A stretch of DNA of 64,000 bases from the NCBI GenBank assembly GCA_028583405.1, contig CM053246.1, forward strand, positions 23,966,412 through 24,030,411, written 5' to 3'. Shown piece by piece: positions 49,701 to 62,700 of this stretch (position 1 is the stretch's first letter; every line of letters begins with the position of its first letter). This DNA comes from Pogonophryne albipinna (taxonomy: Eukaryota > Chordata > Actinopteri > Perciformes > Artedidraconidae). Under the pieces are notes generated by a model. That model saw only the letters and a list, made by a program, of their open reading frames with translations. It ran no database searches and was not told the origin of the DNA. Made by a program: the position numbers and the translations under genes.

Positions 49701-50738
49701 TGTTATGTTCATGATCACAGAGACTTAGATAAATAATTTATAACAGAAAATAAGTAATAAACTATCTTATAACGATATTCACATAAATAAAAGCCAGCAC
49801 TTTATTATCAACCGCATATGATTACATTGCATATTAGTTAATAAGTAAAGTAGCAGGAAATAGTAAGTAATGGCATTACACTTGCAAACATTACATTATT
49901 CTCTTTAGAACTATGTAATCATCAATTTGATATCTTCACCAAATATGTTTACAAGTACAAGTTAAGTACAAAATATGTATAGAGCTATATCAGCTGTATG
50001 TCACTTATTTTGAACCGATCAAAAAGCATCTTTTGCATATGATATTTAGTAAGTGACCACTGACTCTTAATAAATAACATCAAGAACAGATCTTAAAGAT
50101 CATTTTAATGAACATCCAAAACAACAATTTATTAAAAATATACGCATCTCTTTCTCTCTCTATGAAATAAGGCAGTTACCTTTTATTGTGCATGATATCG
50201 GCGTCCTGTCAGGCACAGTACGTGAATCTTTGTGTGTATAAAGCAGAGCGCTCTGACAGACACCGACACTGACAGTTGATAAGCATGTGTACGTGACGGA
50301 CTGTCGGTACATCATAATGTAATACACAGACTCTTTTTAGCACGTTCCGCTGAGGCACACTGGCAACACACCAGGCTGGAAGACCAAAAACTCTAGTGCA
50401 GAACATTAAACACCATTCACTACCATTTTAAAAGCAAGTGAAGCCAAATATATTATGCTTACGAGTCATTGTATCTCAGCTACTGCCTGCATTGTTAAAT
50501 ATCAGATAAATATAAATGGGAAGCTACCATCTTTCGTCACTTTAAAATAAGCTTTCACAATATAACATTGTATTTAAAATCTTAAAAATATATAGCTAGA
50601 CTAGTTTGTTGTATTCAGTGGTGTGACAACAGCGTATGCTATGCTGTATTATAAATTGCATAATATTTCCATAATTTGGCAAAAGTCCAGGTAGCTTGAA
50701 CACTGTGCAGTATTTTTTCTTTAAGCAGCAGGCAGTGC
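49701..50738. other. Interval between abca7 promoter and apba3 stop codon
   Basis: AT-rich sequence without a supported gene. The part next to 50,738 should be the apba3 3' UTR on the minus strand. Polyadenylation signals cannot be chosen by eye. Confidence 0.4.
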
Positions 50739-53700
50739 TCAAAGAAACACGGGCTGCTCCTGTCCGGTTAAAAGTCGATATGTTGAAGCTGGCATGGTCT
50801 TCAAATGAATCTGCCAACAGGGAGACAAATTGTAATGTAACTGTAAATATGACATGATAATATAAAGCAGAAACAGTAGGTGAAAGGTCTATTATTGTAT
50901 TTATGTTTCTGTTTATGAAATAAAAACATTTCATCCTCACCTCTCCGACAGCATTGGTCAGGATCTGGATGATCTTGTCGTGCGTTGTGGCGACAACGCT
51001 CTGCCCGTTGATTTCAATGATGCGATGACCAACACGAATGCCTCCTCTCTCTGCGATACCGCCCCGCATCAGACTGCAGATCTGCAAACAGAAAAAGAGA
51101 CGTTTTACTTTCAAATAAAGACAAATAGCTAATAAGCAGATAATGTTCACAGACTGGAGAAAACAGAACAACTAACTGAGGATGACACAGAGTCTAGTTA
51201 AATAGCAACAAACAGAAAATATGAATATTGACTTACAATACCGTCCTCCACACTGAAGCCCAGCTGAAACTTGGGATCTGGCCTCCTAATAATCGCCATG
51301 GTGACTGGTGGGCAGTGGACGATGCTGAGCTTCACAAACTTTTGGCTTTTTAAGTCCTGAAACAAACAAAAAAGTTTGGATTATGTGTGAATGTCATGAA
51401 TTATAGAAGCATTTTTTAAACGTCCTTTAAAATATAGCGGCCCTGACTCTTTTTTTCTTAGTTCAGGTTTGCTACAAACAACTGGATGAATACCGATCTT
51501 GGTCCTTTAAAACCCAAGTTTATATCTAAATCCAATTTCAAATCAATACGAAAACAAAACACACAGTGCCATCTAGTGCATCCTAAAGACATAACACTTG
51601 CTTTAAAGAAGGCAGAAATCACAATCAATTCAATAAACTCTGCCATTCCACCATAATATCAATAACACTTTAATTACTGTTGAAATATGTACGGTTCTAA
51701 TGGCGCGTTTCCACTACAGGCCTCGCTCGGCCTCGCTCGGTTTGGTTAGGCCTTATTAGGCCCGGCTCACTTTAATGCTGCGCTTCCATTACAGTTTAGG
51801 AACTGGGGTAGTTACTATAGTAACGCAGTGTAGGCGGAGCCGTGACGTCATCTTCAATGAGAGCCCCAGAAAAACAACACAGCCGTTAGCTCTTAGCACT
51901 CAGAGCTCACAGCTCTTCATATCTGTTCAGAAACTAGACAAAAGTTAAACAAGTACAAACCACAGACTGCCTGTGTCATGGCGAATACAGTCGCTGGTTT
52001 ATTTATGTCTGTATAGGCCGTTGTTGTGAGTGTGGACGGTCGGAGCATATACTGCGTTAGCTTAGCCAAGCTCCATTTAGAAAGCACGCATTTTAAAAGG
52101 GTTTTTCGCCTGCCGTCTGTCTGCAGACTTGTCAAAGCATTAATTCATGGTTTTTACTAACCGGTATCAGTATGTTGTTACTTCGGCATCATTTTGAAAT
52201 GTGTATTACAATTAAATCACGGTCAAATATGTTCATCTTGTTGTAGTTGTAGCCCCCTTGCTAGCGATTCTCTCTCTAGTTTAGCATACTCAGCCCGACT
52301 CAGCCTGGTTGTTCCTGGCCCTAGAACCACGATTTAGTCGGGCCAGAAAAAAGGTGAAAAAGTAGCCCCGGGCCAAAACTAGGCCAAGTGGAAACGCAAC
52401 CAAAAACGGGCCCCGCACGGCTCGGCACGCTTAAAGCGAGCTACCCGCTGCAGTGGAAACGCGCCATAAGAGTCATTCTAATTTTTATTTTCCACTCCGT
52501 CTTCCCTTCTTACCCGAATGATGTTCTGGCAGGTGGTGATGGGCAGCCCCACCATGCTGGTGCTGTTCACCGACATGATGCGGTCCCCGATGCTCAGCTC
52601 TCCGCAGCGCTCAGCCGCCCCCCCGTGGAGGAGGTTGGCCACCACCACTGTGGGCAGGATGGAGCCCCAGCCCGACTCCACCACCGCCAGGCCCAAGATC
52701 TCTCCAGCAGCCTTTGTGATGGCTACCTAAGATAGACAGCAAAGAAAAAATAATTATTTGTTTGACCAATTATTTCTCTATATTTATCTTTTTCAGGGTC
52801 AGTATTGAAATATATTGTTATTCATAGAGCCAAGTTTATTACAGCTGCTGCAACGCCTAATTGGGGCCACTGTAGGATATAAACTTTGATTTTATCCAGG
52901 ATTAAAAGAAGTTTAATTGAGAGAACAAACTCACAAATTTAAAAGAACGCATTGGAAATAGCAAGGTTATCAACATGTGTCATACTGTTACAACTCCTCA
53001 ATAACGCATGCTTTTGACATTTCCTGTAAACCGGTTTACTCTGGTGTGATGAGGTTTATATAACTTGGCAAAATCCAGCAATGTGGTGACATGACAAAAG
53101 AATCTGGTAAATATTTGAGTTTTTCCTTTACTTTAATCTCACTGAATATCCAAGTGTTTTTATCTTACATTTAGGACTTTAATCTTAGAAATGTTGCGTT
53201 TTTGCTTTATAGATTACTTCTCTCCCATTGCTTTCTTAGTGTCTTTTTCTAACAACATCAATTTACATCCTAACAACAACAATTAGCCGACTGTGCTTTG
53301 TGTTAAGACTAAGCCACAATCACTGTGCTTACATCTCGGATGTTCTGAGAGTCGGAGAAGTGGGCCAGGTCTCCGTTGTAGAGCTCCTGATTCTCCAGGT
53401 AGTCACTGTACTCGCCCGGCCTCAGGTCACTGGCCTTGATGCCGCTGGCCTGGAGAAACTGCTGGTAGGCCACGCCGAACGCCTGACCGATGGCCTGGGC
53501 GATCACCTGAGCCTGGATGAAGAGACAAGGAGAGGAGAGAGAACTGACTTAGGTCCAATTTGCTAAATAAATATTGTTCCTTCACTTTTCTACCCATTGT
53601 TTTCATATGAACAAATTAAGGCAAATGAGTTAATTTGCAAAACATTAAACAGTGCGCCTAAAACACGTCACACCCTAAAACTAAAACAACAAAAAACTCC

Positions 53701-56700
53701 TGTGAAAGGTGACTTATCTGTTACCCTATTCATTGTAAATCTCACTTTAAAGTTAAACACTAAACCATGAGAAGCTGTGATATATAAATACATTTATTTC
53801 AACATTTAATTAGTGATACTATTGCAAAACAGTAACAATAGTGAGTATTTTACCATTGGTTTGAACACAGCTCAGTCAAATACAACAAAGGTATATATAC
53901 TGTATATATAAAACACATTTCTTATGCAGCTCTTCATATATTAACAGTTTAGATGGGAAAAAAGTAGTACAAGCAGTGGCCCTATGGCATTCAGTATCCC
54001 ACAGCTAATTACGTTCTAAAAAGAGACCCTTCCTCCCCCTATTCAGTCTTGCCAACAGTGGGAAACTGGGACGACCGCCAGACCATTTTTATATTCAGGA
54101 GAACTCGCTGTCTGTCTGCGGGAAGGAAACCAGGTCAAGCTGAATCTGAGACTGTTGTCCAGAGCAAAGACGCAACATTGAGGGGAGCAAAAGACACCTT
54201 AATAATGTGTTTAGCTAAATGCTCCAGTAAACACATTATCTGCAGCTAAATGCTCTACTGGTGATTTCAAAGGATGAAGTTGTGGCCACATTGAGGATCA
54301 AAAAAAGCAGAACAGGAAACTCTTTTGTAATCCTGTACCAGCTGTTGGGTTCATGACATGACAAAAACATAATCAACTCACATCGTCAGATAAGAAGACA
54401 TGGCAGATCATTGAGTATTTCTTCTGAGGCACAGAGGAGGATGTGGAGGAAGACTTGGAGGCGGGGTCAGCATCCTGCCCTTTACGTTTCCTTCGTGCCA
54501 TCAGAACCACAATGGTGCCGATGTCTGCAATATAAGAGATCATCTGCAGAGCGTGGTCCATCATGGCTTCCTGAGTGGAAACAAGACATGAATGTGTTGA
54601 TGAAAATAGAAGGCGAGAGAAGACAGGAAGGTTTGCTTTTCAATTCAACTTGCAGAGACTTGCTTAAAATAGATTATCCATTACAAATAACACCTTTCTT
54701 TTACTAGGTTTTTTTCAGCTGAGTTTGTATTGCCTTGTTGTGATGCCCCTGTGGGTTCATCAGTGGAGAGGGTGTGGCTGTCCTGTCTTGGCTGCATTGA
54801 TCGCACTGATTGCAGTAACTCAGGGCACCTGGGTCTGGTGCTCTGCAGCTATTTTAAAGCCTCTCTGCTCCTGTCTGCTCTCTCTGCAGGCACCCGGCTC
54901 TGATGAGTATGAACCATGAGTTGACTTGAACAGTGTTGTGCAAATAAACACCTTTACCTACCCGTTGACATGTTGCGTCTCCTTTTTGTTGTGGCCTTTT
55001 GAGCCAGGTCGCAACAAATGGGGGCTCGTCCGACGGGTTATTTGTTTTAAAAAGTTTGTGTAGTGCTCAGAGCACATGGTGTCATTGAGCAGCTGATTCA
55101 TTGTTGTGGTCCAGCTGTGTGCTGGCTTGTCGCTGCTATTTGGGGGACACATCATGCCTTTTGGGTTTTAGGAGGCTGTAGTGTTTGACATGTCGTCAGG
55201 TTTTGTGTGCTAATCAGAAGGTAAGATGTTGCTGTTTGTTACGCTTTTGTAAAAGAGATTTTCCCCGCTAGGCTTAAGTGGCGTTTCCCCTTGGGTTGCG
55301 TCTGTTTTGTTTTTTGTTTTTTTTCATAGTGTTGTGGCGACGTGGTTAGTGTCAGCTGTTTTCGGACAGCTGTCTCGGGGGCACGTCCGCGTGAGTTCTT
55401 GGTGTTACCTGCGTACAGGTTGCTCCATAACTCCGCCGGGTTCCAGTGCGTAATTACCCACCGCAAGCCACATGAAGACTAGGTGAGATTAGGAAGATTT
55501 TGTTTAGGCAGTTAGGGGGAAATTCTCTGTTGGGTTAATCTTATGCCCATGCGTGTTGGCAGTTTAATAGTTTGCTTTCTGATTGGCTATTATGACTTCT
55601 TTGTCAGCGTTTGTGCATGCGCCCTCAGTGTCTTTCTTAGATGATTGCCAGAAGGCGCAGTTGGTCGAAATAGCAGAGCACTATGACATTGCTGTTGTGG
55701 GGAGCAAGCGGAAACATGACATTAAAACTGTCATTGTGTCATCTTTGTTTGAGCAGGGGGTGTTGCAGAAGAGTGAGTCTGGTGCAGCAGGGTTCGTGCC
55801 GGTAGTGGTTCAGACAGCTGGTTTGACGTTCGAGCAGCATAAGGAGCTTTTGGCCATGCAGTTGGAGCAGGAGAGATTGCGGTTGGAGTTGAAGTTGGAG
55901 CAGGAGAAGTTGCAGTTGGAGTTGAGGTTGGAGCAGGAGAAGTTGCAGTTGGACATGAGGTTGGAGCAGGAGAAGTTGAGGTTGGAGCAGGAGAAGTTGC
56001 AGTTGGAGATAAGGGGTCAGCAGCAGGAGGTAGAGAAGCGTTTAGAGGTGGAGAAGGTGCTGGAGGTGGAAAAGATGAAATGTGAGGTGGAACATGCTAG
56101 ATTACGGCTGATGGGAGAGGGCAAGTTTTCTCCAGGGGAGGATGGTGGTGATAGGTCGGCATCAGGCAGTGGCGATATCATTTCTTACTTGCGATTAGTG
56201 CCAAAGTTCAATGAGCGTGACCCGGACATTTTTTTCACTCTATTTGAACGCATAGCAGAGTCAAGAAACTGGTCAGATTCGGACAGAGTGCTGTTACTTC
56301 AGTGTGTACTCACTGGGCGAGCACAGGAAGCCTATTCAGCTGTTTGTGGCGAAAATGCTTTGGACTATGATAGAGTAAAATCAGCGGTGTTGAAGTCTTA
56401 CGAACTGGTTCCTGAAGCGTATCGTCAAAGGTTCAGAAGTTGGGTCAAGGGAGATAAGCAGACACATGTGGAGTTTATCCGTGATTTAACTTCTCATTTT
56501 CAGCGGTGGTGCGCGGCAGCAAAGGTTGCAAGTTTTGACGGTCTTTGTGAGCTCATTGTCTTGGAACAATTTAAAGACATTCTCCCTCAGCGTGTGGCCA
56601 CTTACGTGAATGAACAGAAGCCTTCCACCGCGTTTAGAGCTGCTGAATTAGCGGACGATTTTGTGTTGACACATAAGGGCAGTTTTACTGAGAAGTATTC

Positions 56701-59700
56701 TAGGGGTGATTGGAAACGTGGAGAAGACAATGGCTATGCCCGCGGTGGTGCAAAGTTTTCACCAGGCTCCTCCCGTAGATTTGTAGGTACAGGGCGACCC
56801 GAGGGGGCCAAAGTGGACCTATGTCATTATTGCAGAGGAGGGGGTCATTGGAAGGAGCAGTGTCCGTTGCTGGAAACTAAGGGGAAGCCTCGTTTGTCAC
56901 CACATGCTCCAGCCATGTGTTGTTCTGCCGTGTTGGATAAAAAAACCGTTGGGTGTAGGCTCGGGCATGGTGCCTGATAAGAAGCCGGTTTGTGCCGACC
57001 CGGATGCGGGTTCTGGTTTTGAGCCGTTCATCACTGAAGCTGTTGTATCAGTAGTCGGTAGTGACAAATATGTGCCGATTAAGGTGTTGCGTGATACAGC
57101 GGCTAGATACTCATTCATTGTTGAGTCAGTGTTGCCTTTTTCGTCAGAGACAGAAACAGGGGATTTTGTGCTGATGAGGGGCATGGAGATGGGCTTGATC
57201 CCTGTGCCACGGCATACAATAGTGCTGGATTGCGAGCTGGTGCGGGGAATTGTGTCTATCGGCGTGTGTCCCGCGTTGCCACTTGATGGGATACATATGA
57301 TTTTGGGCAACGATCTCGCTGGTAGTGCTGTGTGGGCTGGTGTGCCACCGCCTGTGGTGGTCTCCAGGCCGGTGGCATCTGGGGAGCCAGATGAGAGTGG
57401 TTTGCAGTTTCCAAGTGTGTTTCCAGTTTGTGCTGTGACACGTGCACAGTGCCGTAAAATGTCTGCTGACCCACATGTTTCGGAGTGTAGCAAAAATAAT
57501 GTGGTACATGTGGTCTCACTGCCTGATCTCCCTTCGTCGGTGTCAAAGGAGGACTGGGTCAGGAGTCAGAAGGACGATTCATCACTTTCTGCTCTGTGGA
57601 CTGAGTTGTTGCCGGCAGAGAAGGTCAGAGACATAGCCCAGGGTTACTTTGTTCAGGGGGACTTGCTGGTGCGTAAGTGGGTGCCCTGTGTTGGTGATGC
57701 TGTGGGGGAGGCAATTTTTCAGGTGGTGGTGCCGAGTAGCTTTCGTGATGTGATATTGCAAACTGCGCATGATAGTGGTGGACATTTGGGGATAAAAAAA
57801 AAACCTATGACCGTGTCCTACGCTATTTTTTCTGGCCTCGGTTAAAGCGCGATGTTGCAAGTTACATTAAAGCATGCCACATATGTCAGTCCACTGGTAA
57901 ACCAAGTCAGGTGGTAAAGCCTGCACCCCTCAGTCCCATTCCAGCCCTTGGTCAACCTTTTGAGCATTTGATCATAGATTGTGTGGGGCCGTTGCCTCCA
58001 TCTAAGTCCGGTTGTGCGTACATGCTTACTATAATGTGCCAGACTACAAGGTATCCTGCAGCGTTTCCCTTGCGCTCCATTTCAGTGAAACCAGTAGTTA
58101 GGGCTTTAACCCAGTTCATCTCCACATTTGGAATCCCACGTGTGATTCAAAGCGACCAGGGTACCAACTTTACTTCCCATATGTTCAAGCAGATCCTACA
58201 GCAGCTGGGGGTCAGGCATAACCGTGCATCGGCTTACCATGCCCAAAGCCAGGGGGTGCTAGAGCGGTTTCATCAAACATTGAAGTCCATGCTGCGTGCT
58301 TATTGTATGGAAATGGGGAAGGACTGGGAGGAGGGACTTCCATGGCTCATGTTGGCGTTCAGGGAAGTCGTTCAGGAAAGTACAGGGTTCAGCCCTAATG
58401 ATTTGGTCTTTGGGCATAAGGTGCGTGGTGTGTTATCTGTTCTCCAGGATGGTTTGGTTGAGGGTGAGCCACCTAAAAATTTAGTGGACTATGTACAGGG
58501 CTTTCGTCATCGCCTGTATGTAGCGGTGGAAATGGCAAGGAAAAATGTTGCTGGTGCTCAGGCTAATATGAAGAGACTCTATGACCGTAAAGCAGAGTAT
58601 CGTGAGTTCAGCCCAGGGGATCAGGTGTTGGCTTTAAGGCCACTGCAGGTCTCACCATTCAAAGCCAAGTTTGCCGGCCCGTACACTGTTGAGAGTAAAG
58701 TGTCAGATCAAAATTACTTGATTGCTACTCCAAATCGGAGGAAGTTGTCTCAACTGTGTCACGTCAACCTCCTGAAACCGTATTATGTTCATGATACCGT
58801 TGGGGATAGCTTCATGGCTAAAAAGTTGGGTGTGGGCCCCATAATGATGATTGATTCTGTGCTTTCAGATCGAGGGTTGGCTGAGGAGTGTGATGTTAAG
58901 GCACCAGATGAACCTGTTATGTCTGGTAGGCTGAGGAATTCGGAGTCGTTATGCCAATTGGATCGCTTGTTGAGTCACTTACCGGCAGCACTGAGAGATG
59001 AATTGGCGGCTTTAATCGGGAAGTTTGTGGTACTGTTCGGCGATACGCCATCGCGCACAACTCTCGTGGAGCATGATATCGACGTGGGGGATAGTCCTCC
59101 AATTAAGCAGCGATTTTATCGTTGTCCTGCAGATAAGCGTAGGGTGCTAGAGGCTGAGGTCCAGTACATGTTGGACAATCAGATTGCAGTACAGTCGTTC
59201 TCCAGTTGGGCGTCGCCTAGTCTGCTGGTTGGCAAATCAGATGGGTCTCCGCGGTTTTGTAACGGACTATCGTAAGGTTAATAAGGTGACAAAAACAGAT
59301 TCTTACCCGTTGCCACGGATGGAGGACTGTATTGACTTGGTGGGCTCTGCTAGATTCGTCAGTAAATTCGACTTGTTAAAGGGGTACTGGCAAGTTCCTT
59401 TGACAGCGCGTGCGCAAAAGATTTCAGCGTTTGTTACACCTTTCGGTCTGTATGAGTATACAGTGATGAGTTTTGGGCTTTGTAATGCGCCAGCGACATT
59501 TCAGCGCCTCATGAACATGGTGGTAGCAGGTCTTGAGGGGGTTGCTGTTTATCTTGACGACGTAGTGGTGTTTATTGACACATGGGATGACCACATCAAA
59601 CGCATTGGTGCTCTGTTCTGTCGCCTGGCTGAGGCGCATCTCACTGTTAACCTGGCCAAGTGTGAGTTCGCTAGGGCGACAGTGACGTACCTTGGCCGGG

Positions 59701-62700
59701 TGGTCGGCCAGGGACAAGTTCGTCCGGTAGACGCAAAGGTGCGGGCCGTTTTGCAGTTTCCTGTGCCCACTACTAAGAAGGAACTCATGCGGTTCCTAGG
59801 TCTGGTCGGTTACTATCGCGCCTTTTATAAGAACTTCTCCACAGTGGTTGCGCGCCTGACTGATTTGCTGAAGGGTACAGTCAAGTTCATTTGGTCTGAC
59901 CAGTGTCAGGTAGCGTTTGAGAATGTGAGGACCCTGTTGTGCTGTGCTCCGGTTCTCGCTGCGCCGCGCCTCGATGAGCCGTTCAAACTGGAGGTTGATG
60001 CTAGTCATGTTGGGGCAGGTGCGGTTTTGCTGCAAGAGGTTGAGGGTATTGATAGGTCAGTTTGTTACTTCTCAAAGAAGTTTAATTCGTACCAACTCAA
60101 TTACTCAACAATCGAAAAGGAGGCATTGGCCTTAATATGGGCCCTCCAGCACTTTGAGGTGTATGTGGGTTTTGGGAGTAGCCCAGTTGTAGTTTATACC
60201 GACCATAATCCCCTTACCTTTCTCTGTTCACTTAACTGTCCGAACCGGCGGCTGATGAGGTGGGCCCTGTTCCTGCAGTCCTATAGTTTGGACATTCGGC
60301 ACATTAAGGGCAAGGACAACGTTGTGGCGGATGCTCTCTCTCGTGCCCCGGTGGGGTAGGAAGTCTCTCTGGCTCTGGATATTTGGTGTTGTTTCGGGGA
60401 TCCCTTTGAGACCTCCGTCTTAAGGGGGGGGCTGTGATGCCCCTGTGGGTTCATCAGTGTAGAGGGTGTGGCTGTCCTGTCTTGGCTGCATTGATCGCAC
60501 TGATTGCAGTAACTCAGGGCACCTGGGTCTGGTGCTCTGCAGCTATTTTAAAGCCTCTCTGCTCCTGTCTGCTCTCTCTGCTTTTTCCTGCAGGCACCCG
60601 GCTCTGATGAGTATGAACCATGAGTTGACTTGAACAGTGTTGTGCAAATAAACACCTTTACCTACCCGTTGACATGTTGTGTCTCCTTTTTGTTGTGGCC
60701 TTTTGAGCCAGGTCGCAACACTTGTACAAAAAAAGAAGTTTCATATATGTTAAATCTTGCAGCCGTTTTATCTCCTTAAATGTATTGAGTTTGAGAGGTT
60801 GAAGATTTGTTTTAAATTATTTCAGCTCCCAATTATTCGATAAAATGATAACACCAAAGATTCCTTTTGATTACAAGTAATAATTTAAAACATCATGGTC
60901 CTGGTATGGGAGATCAAATAAAAACATGTTAAAGCATATCATTTGTAAACTAAGACTGAAACCAAAATGCTAACTAAATCAATTAAATAAAAAAGACACC
61001 CTAAAACTATGGTTATTTTTTAAATATATGTGCAGTATGTTGAGATGATGCATAACCTGAAATATCAAAGTAAAGTCAATGAACGAGACAAAAACACACC
61101 TGAGTGTCAGCAGTGAGAACTTTGATTCGCTGTGTTGAGATGAACAGATCCACCTCTGTCATTGGCTGGGACTCTCCCTCTGGAGCCTGAAACAGAACCA
61201 GTCACACTGATCAGATTTGTATGACTATCTTCATGACAGTATCAAAAAACAGCTAGAGCCGTGATAGAAGAATTGGGATTTTAATTTAAATTTATTTTAA
61301 ATTTCTAATTAGAAAAAAAATCCATGACAAAACAACAACATCTGCTGTGCTTCAGTGCCCACTCTGAGAATATGTTTTATTTGAGTTCACCTTAATGCGG
61401 TCCACAGCCTCCTGAGCCTGCGACATACGGGCGTTTGTAGACGGGTTCTTCTCAGATTTTAACTGAGTGGATCCCAGGTACTTGGCACCGAAGATCACTC
61501 CATCCAACAGATCTTCAGGGTCACATGGACCAGGCACTACAGGAGTAAAATACATATATCATCGGTTATAAATTAAAGCAGACCAGGACTTCTCCTTATT
61601 TATTTTTTAATAAGATTTGACACAGAAGAAATCATAAAAAGGTAATTTTAAGTGACTTACCGTCTTTATATGTAGGATGATCTGCACTCTGTGATGACAG
61701 TAAATAGAGACATTATTAAACTGTCAAGATCTAATAACATGGTTTTAAAATAATAAATCAAAACAGTTCAGGAGGATTTCAAATATTACAATTTGCCTAA
61801 TTTATCATTTAAGATGACATTAAAACATGTTATCATTGGTTCAATTTCAACAACTCTTTTGATAAACAAATGCAATTAATCTTATCTAATTTAATATGTG
61901 TTGAGTTCCTTTGAATTGACACAAATCTTTCTTACACAAATGTGTGGGATACAAAACACTATGTATTTCAAAATGTATTAGAATGAATTCATATTTTGTT
62001 TAGTAGAGACAAAATCTATGAATGAATCTGGTCAAGCACATTTTGGAGTCTATCATTTATATTTTCTTTAATAGAACCTGAACCTACCTGCTCGCTCTCT
62101 GCAGCAGCCTCCTTTTCCTCCGGAGGCTCCTCGCCCATCTTCATCCACACAGGCTCAGGATACTCCTCATCAGGCAGCGAGTCCTCCCTCTGTAGCTGCT
62201 GTTGACCATTATGTCCCCAGAACCTGTGAGCGTCCTCCTGGCTGTAGGAAACGGACACCACAGCGTCCATGTCTCCTCTGTGGGGCTGACCGGGGGGGCT
62301 GGGTGTGGCTCTGATCTCTGTGTACTGCAGCAGACCCTGCAGGTCTCTCTGGTGGCTCTTAGAGAACAGCAGCCCGGTGGACTCAGTGCTGTCGTCTGTT
62401 AAGAGGGAGGGGGAGCAGAGGTCGGAGTACTGCTGCTGGGCCAGGTGGGGGGGTGTCCGGCAGGTGGGCTGAGGCTCTTCCCCCAGCAGCTGCAGCTGAC
62501 TGAGCAGGCTGTGGATGCGGCTGTGGTCTTCATCATCATCATCTGATCTCCTGATAGCCAACACCACATCTTCTTCATTCACCCTTTGCTCCACGACACA
62601 TATCTCCTCCTGGCAATGCCCAACATCCTCCAAGTCCTCAACCCTCACCTCCTCTTCCTTCTCAACTGTTTCTTCCTTTTCTTCCAATTCTACCTCCACA

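Larger units (their letters stand above)
54739..60720 (+). mobile_element. Gmr1-like Ty3/Gypsy LTR retrotransposon with integrase before reverse transcriptase
   Basis: A 5,982-bp element with two LTRs, flanked by a perfect 5-bp duplication, CTTGT (54,734-54,738 and 60,721-60,725). Order: LTR, primer binding site, gag with zinc knuckle, protease, integrase, reverse transcriptase, RNase H, polypurine tract, LTR. The proteins are Gypsy-like (YLDDVVVF in RT; SDQGTNF in integrase), but integrase lies upstream of RT, as in Copia. That combination is known from the Gmr1 element of Atlantic cod and relatives. The LTRs differ at two substitutions and one 10-bp indel, so the insertion is recent. It lies in apba3 intron 4 on the opposite strand. 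The reading frame is broken at three homopolymers. Confidence 0.96.

Noticed and set aside
55583..55591. TTG as gag start
   Set aside because: An ATG in the same frame lies nine bases downstream, and a non-ATG start is not needed.
54739..60720. Classifying the element as Copia from its domain order
   Set aside because: RT, RNase H and integrase motifs are Gypsy-like, so order alone is misleading; a Gmr1-like Gypsy element fits both observations.
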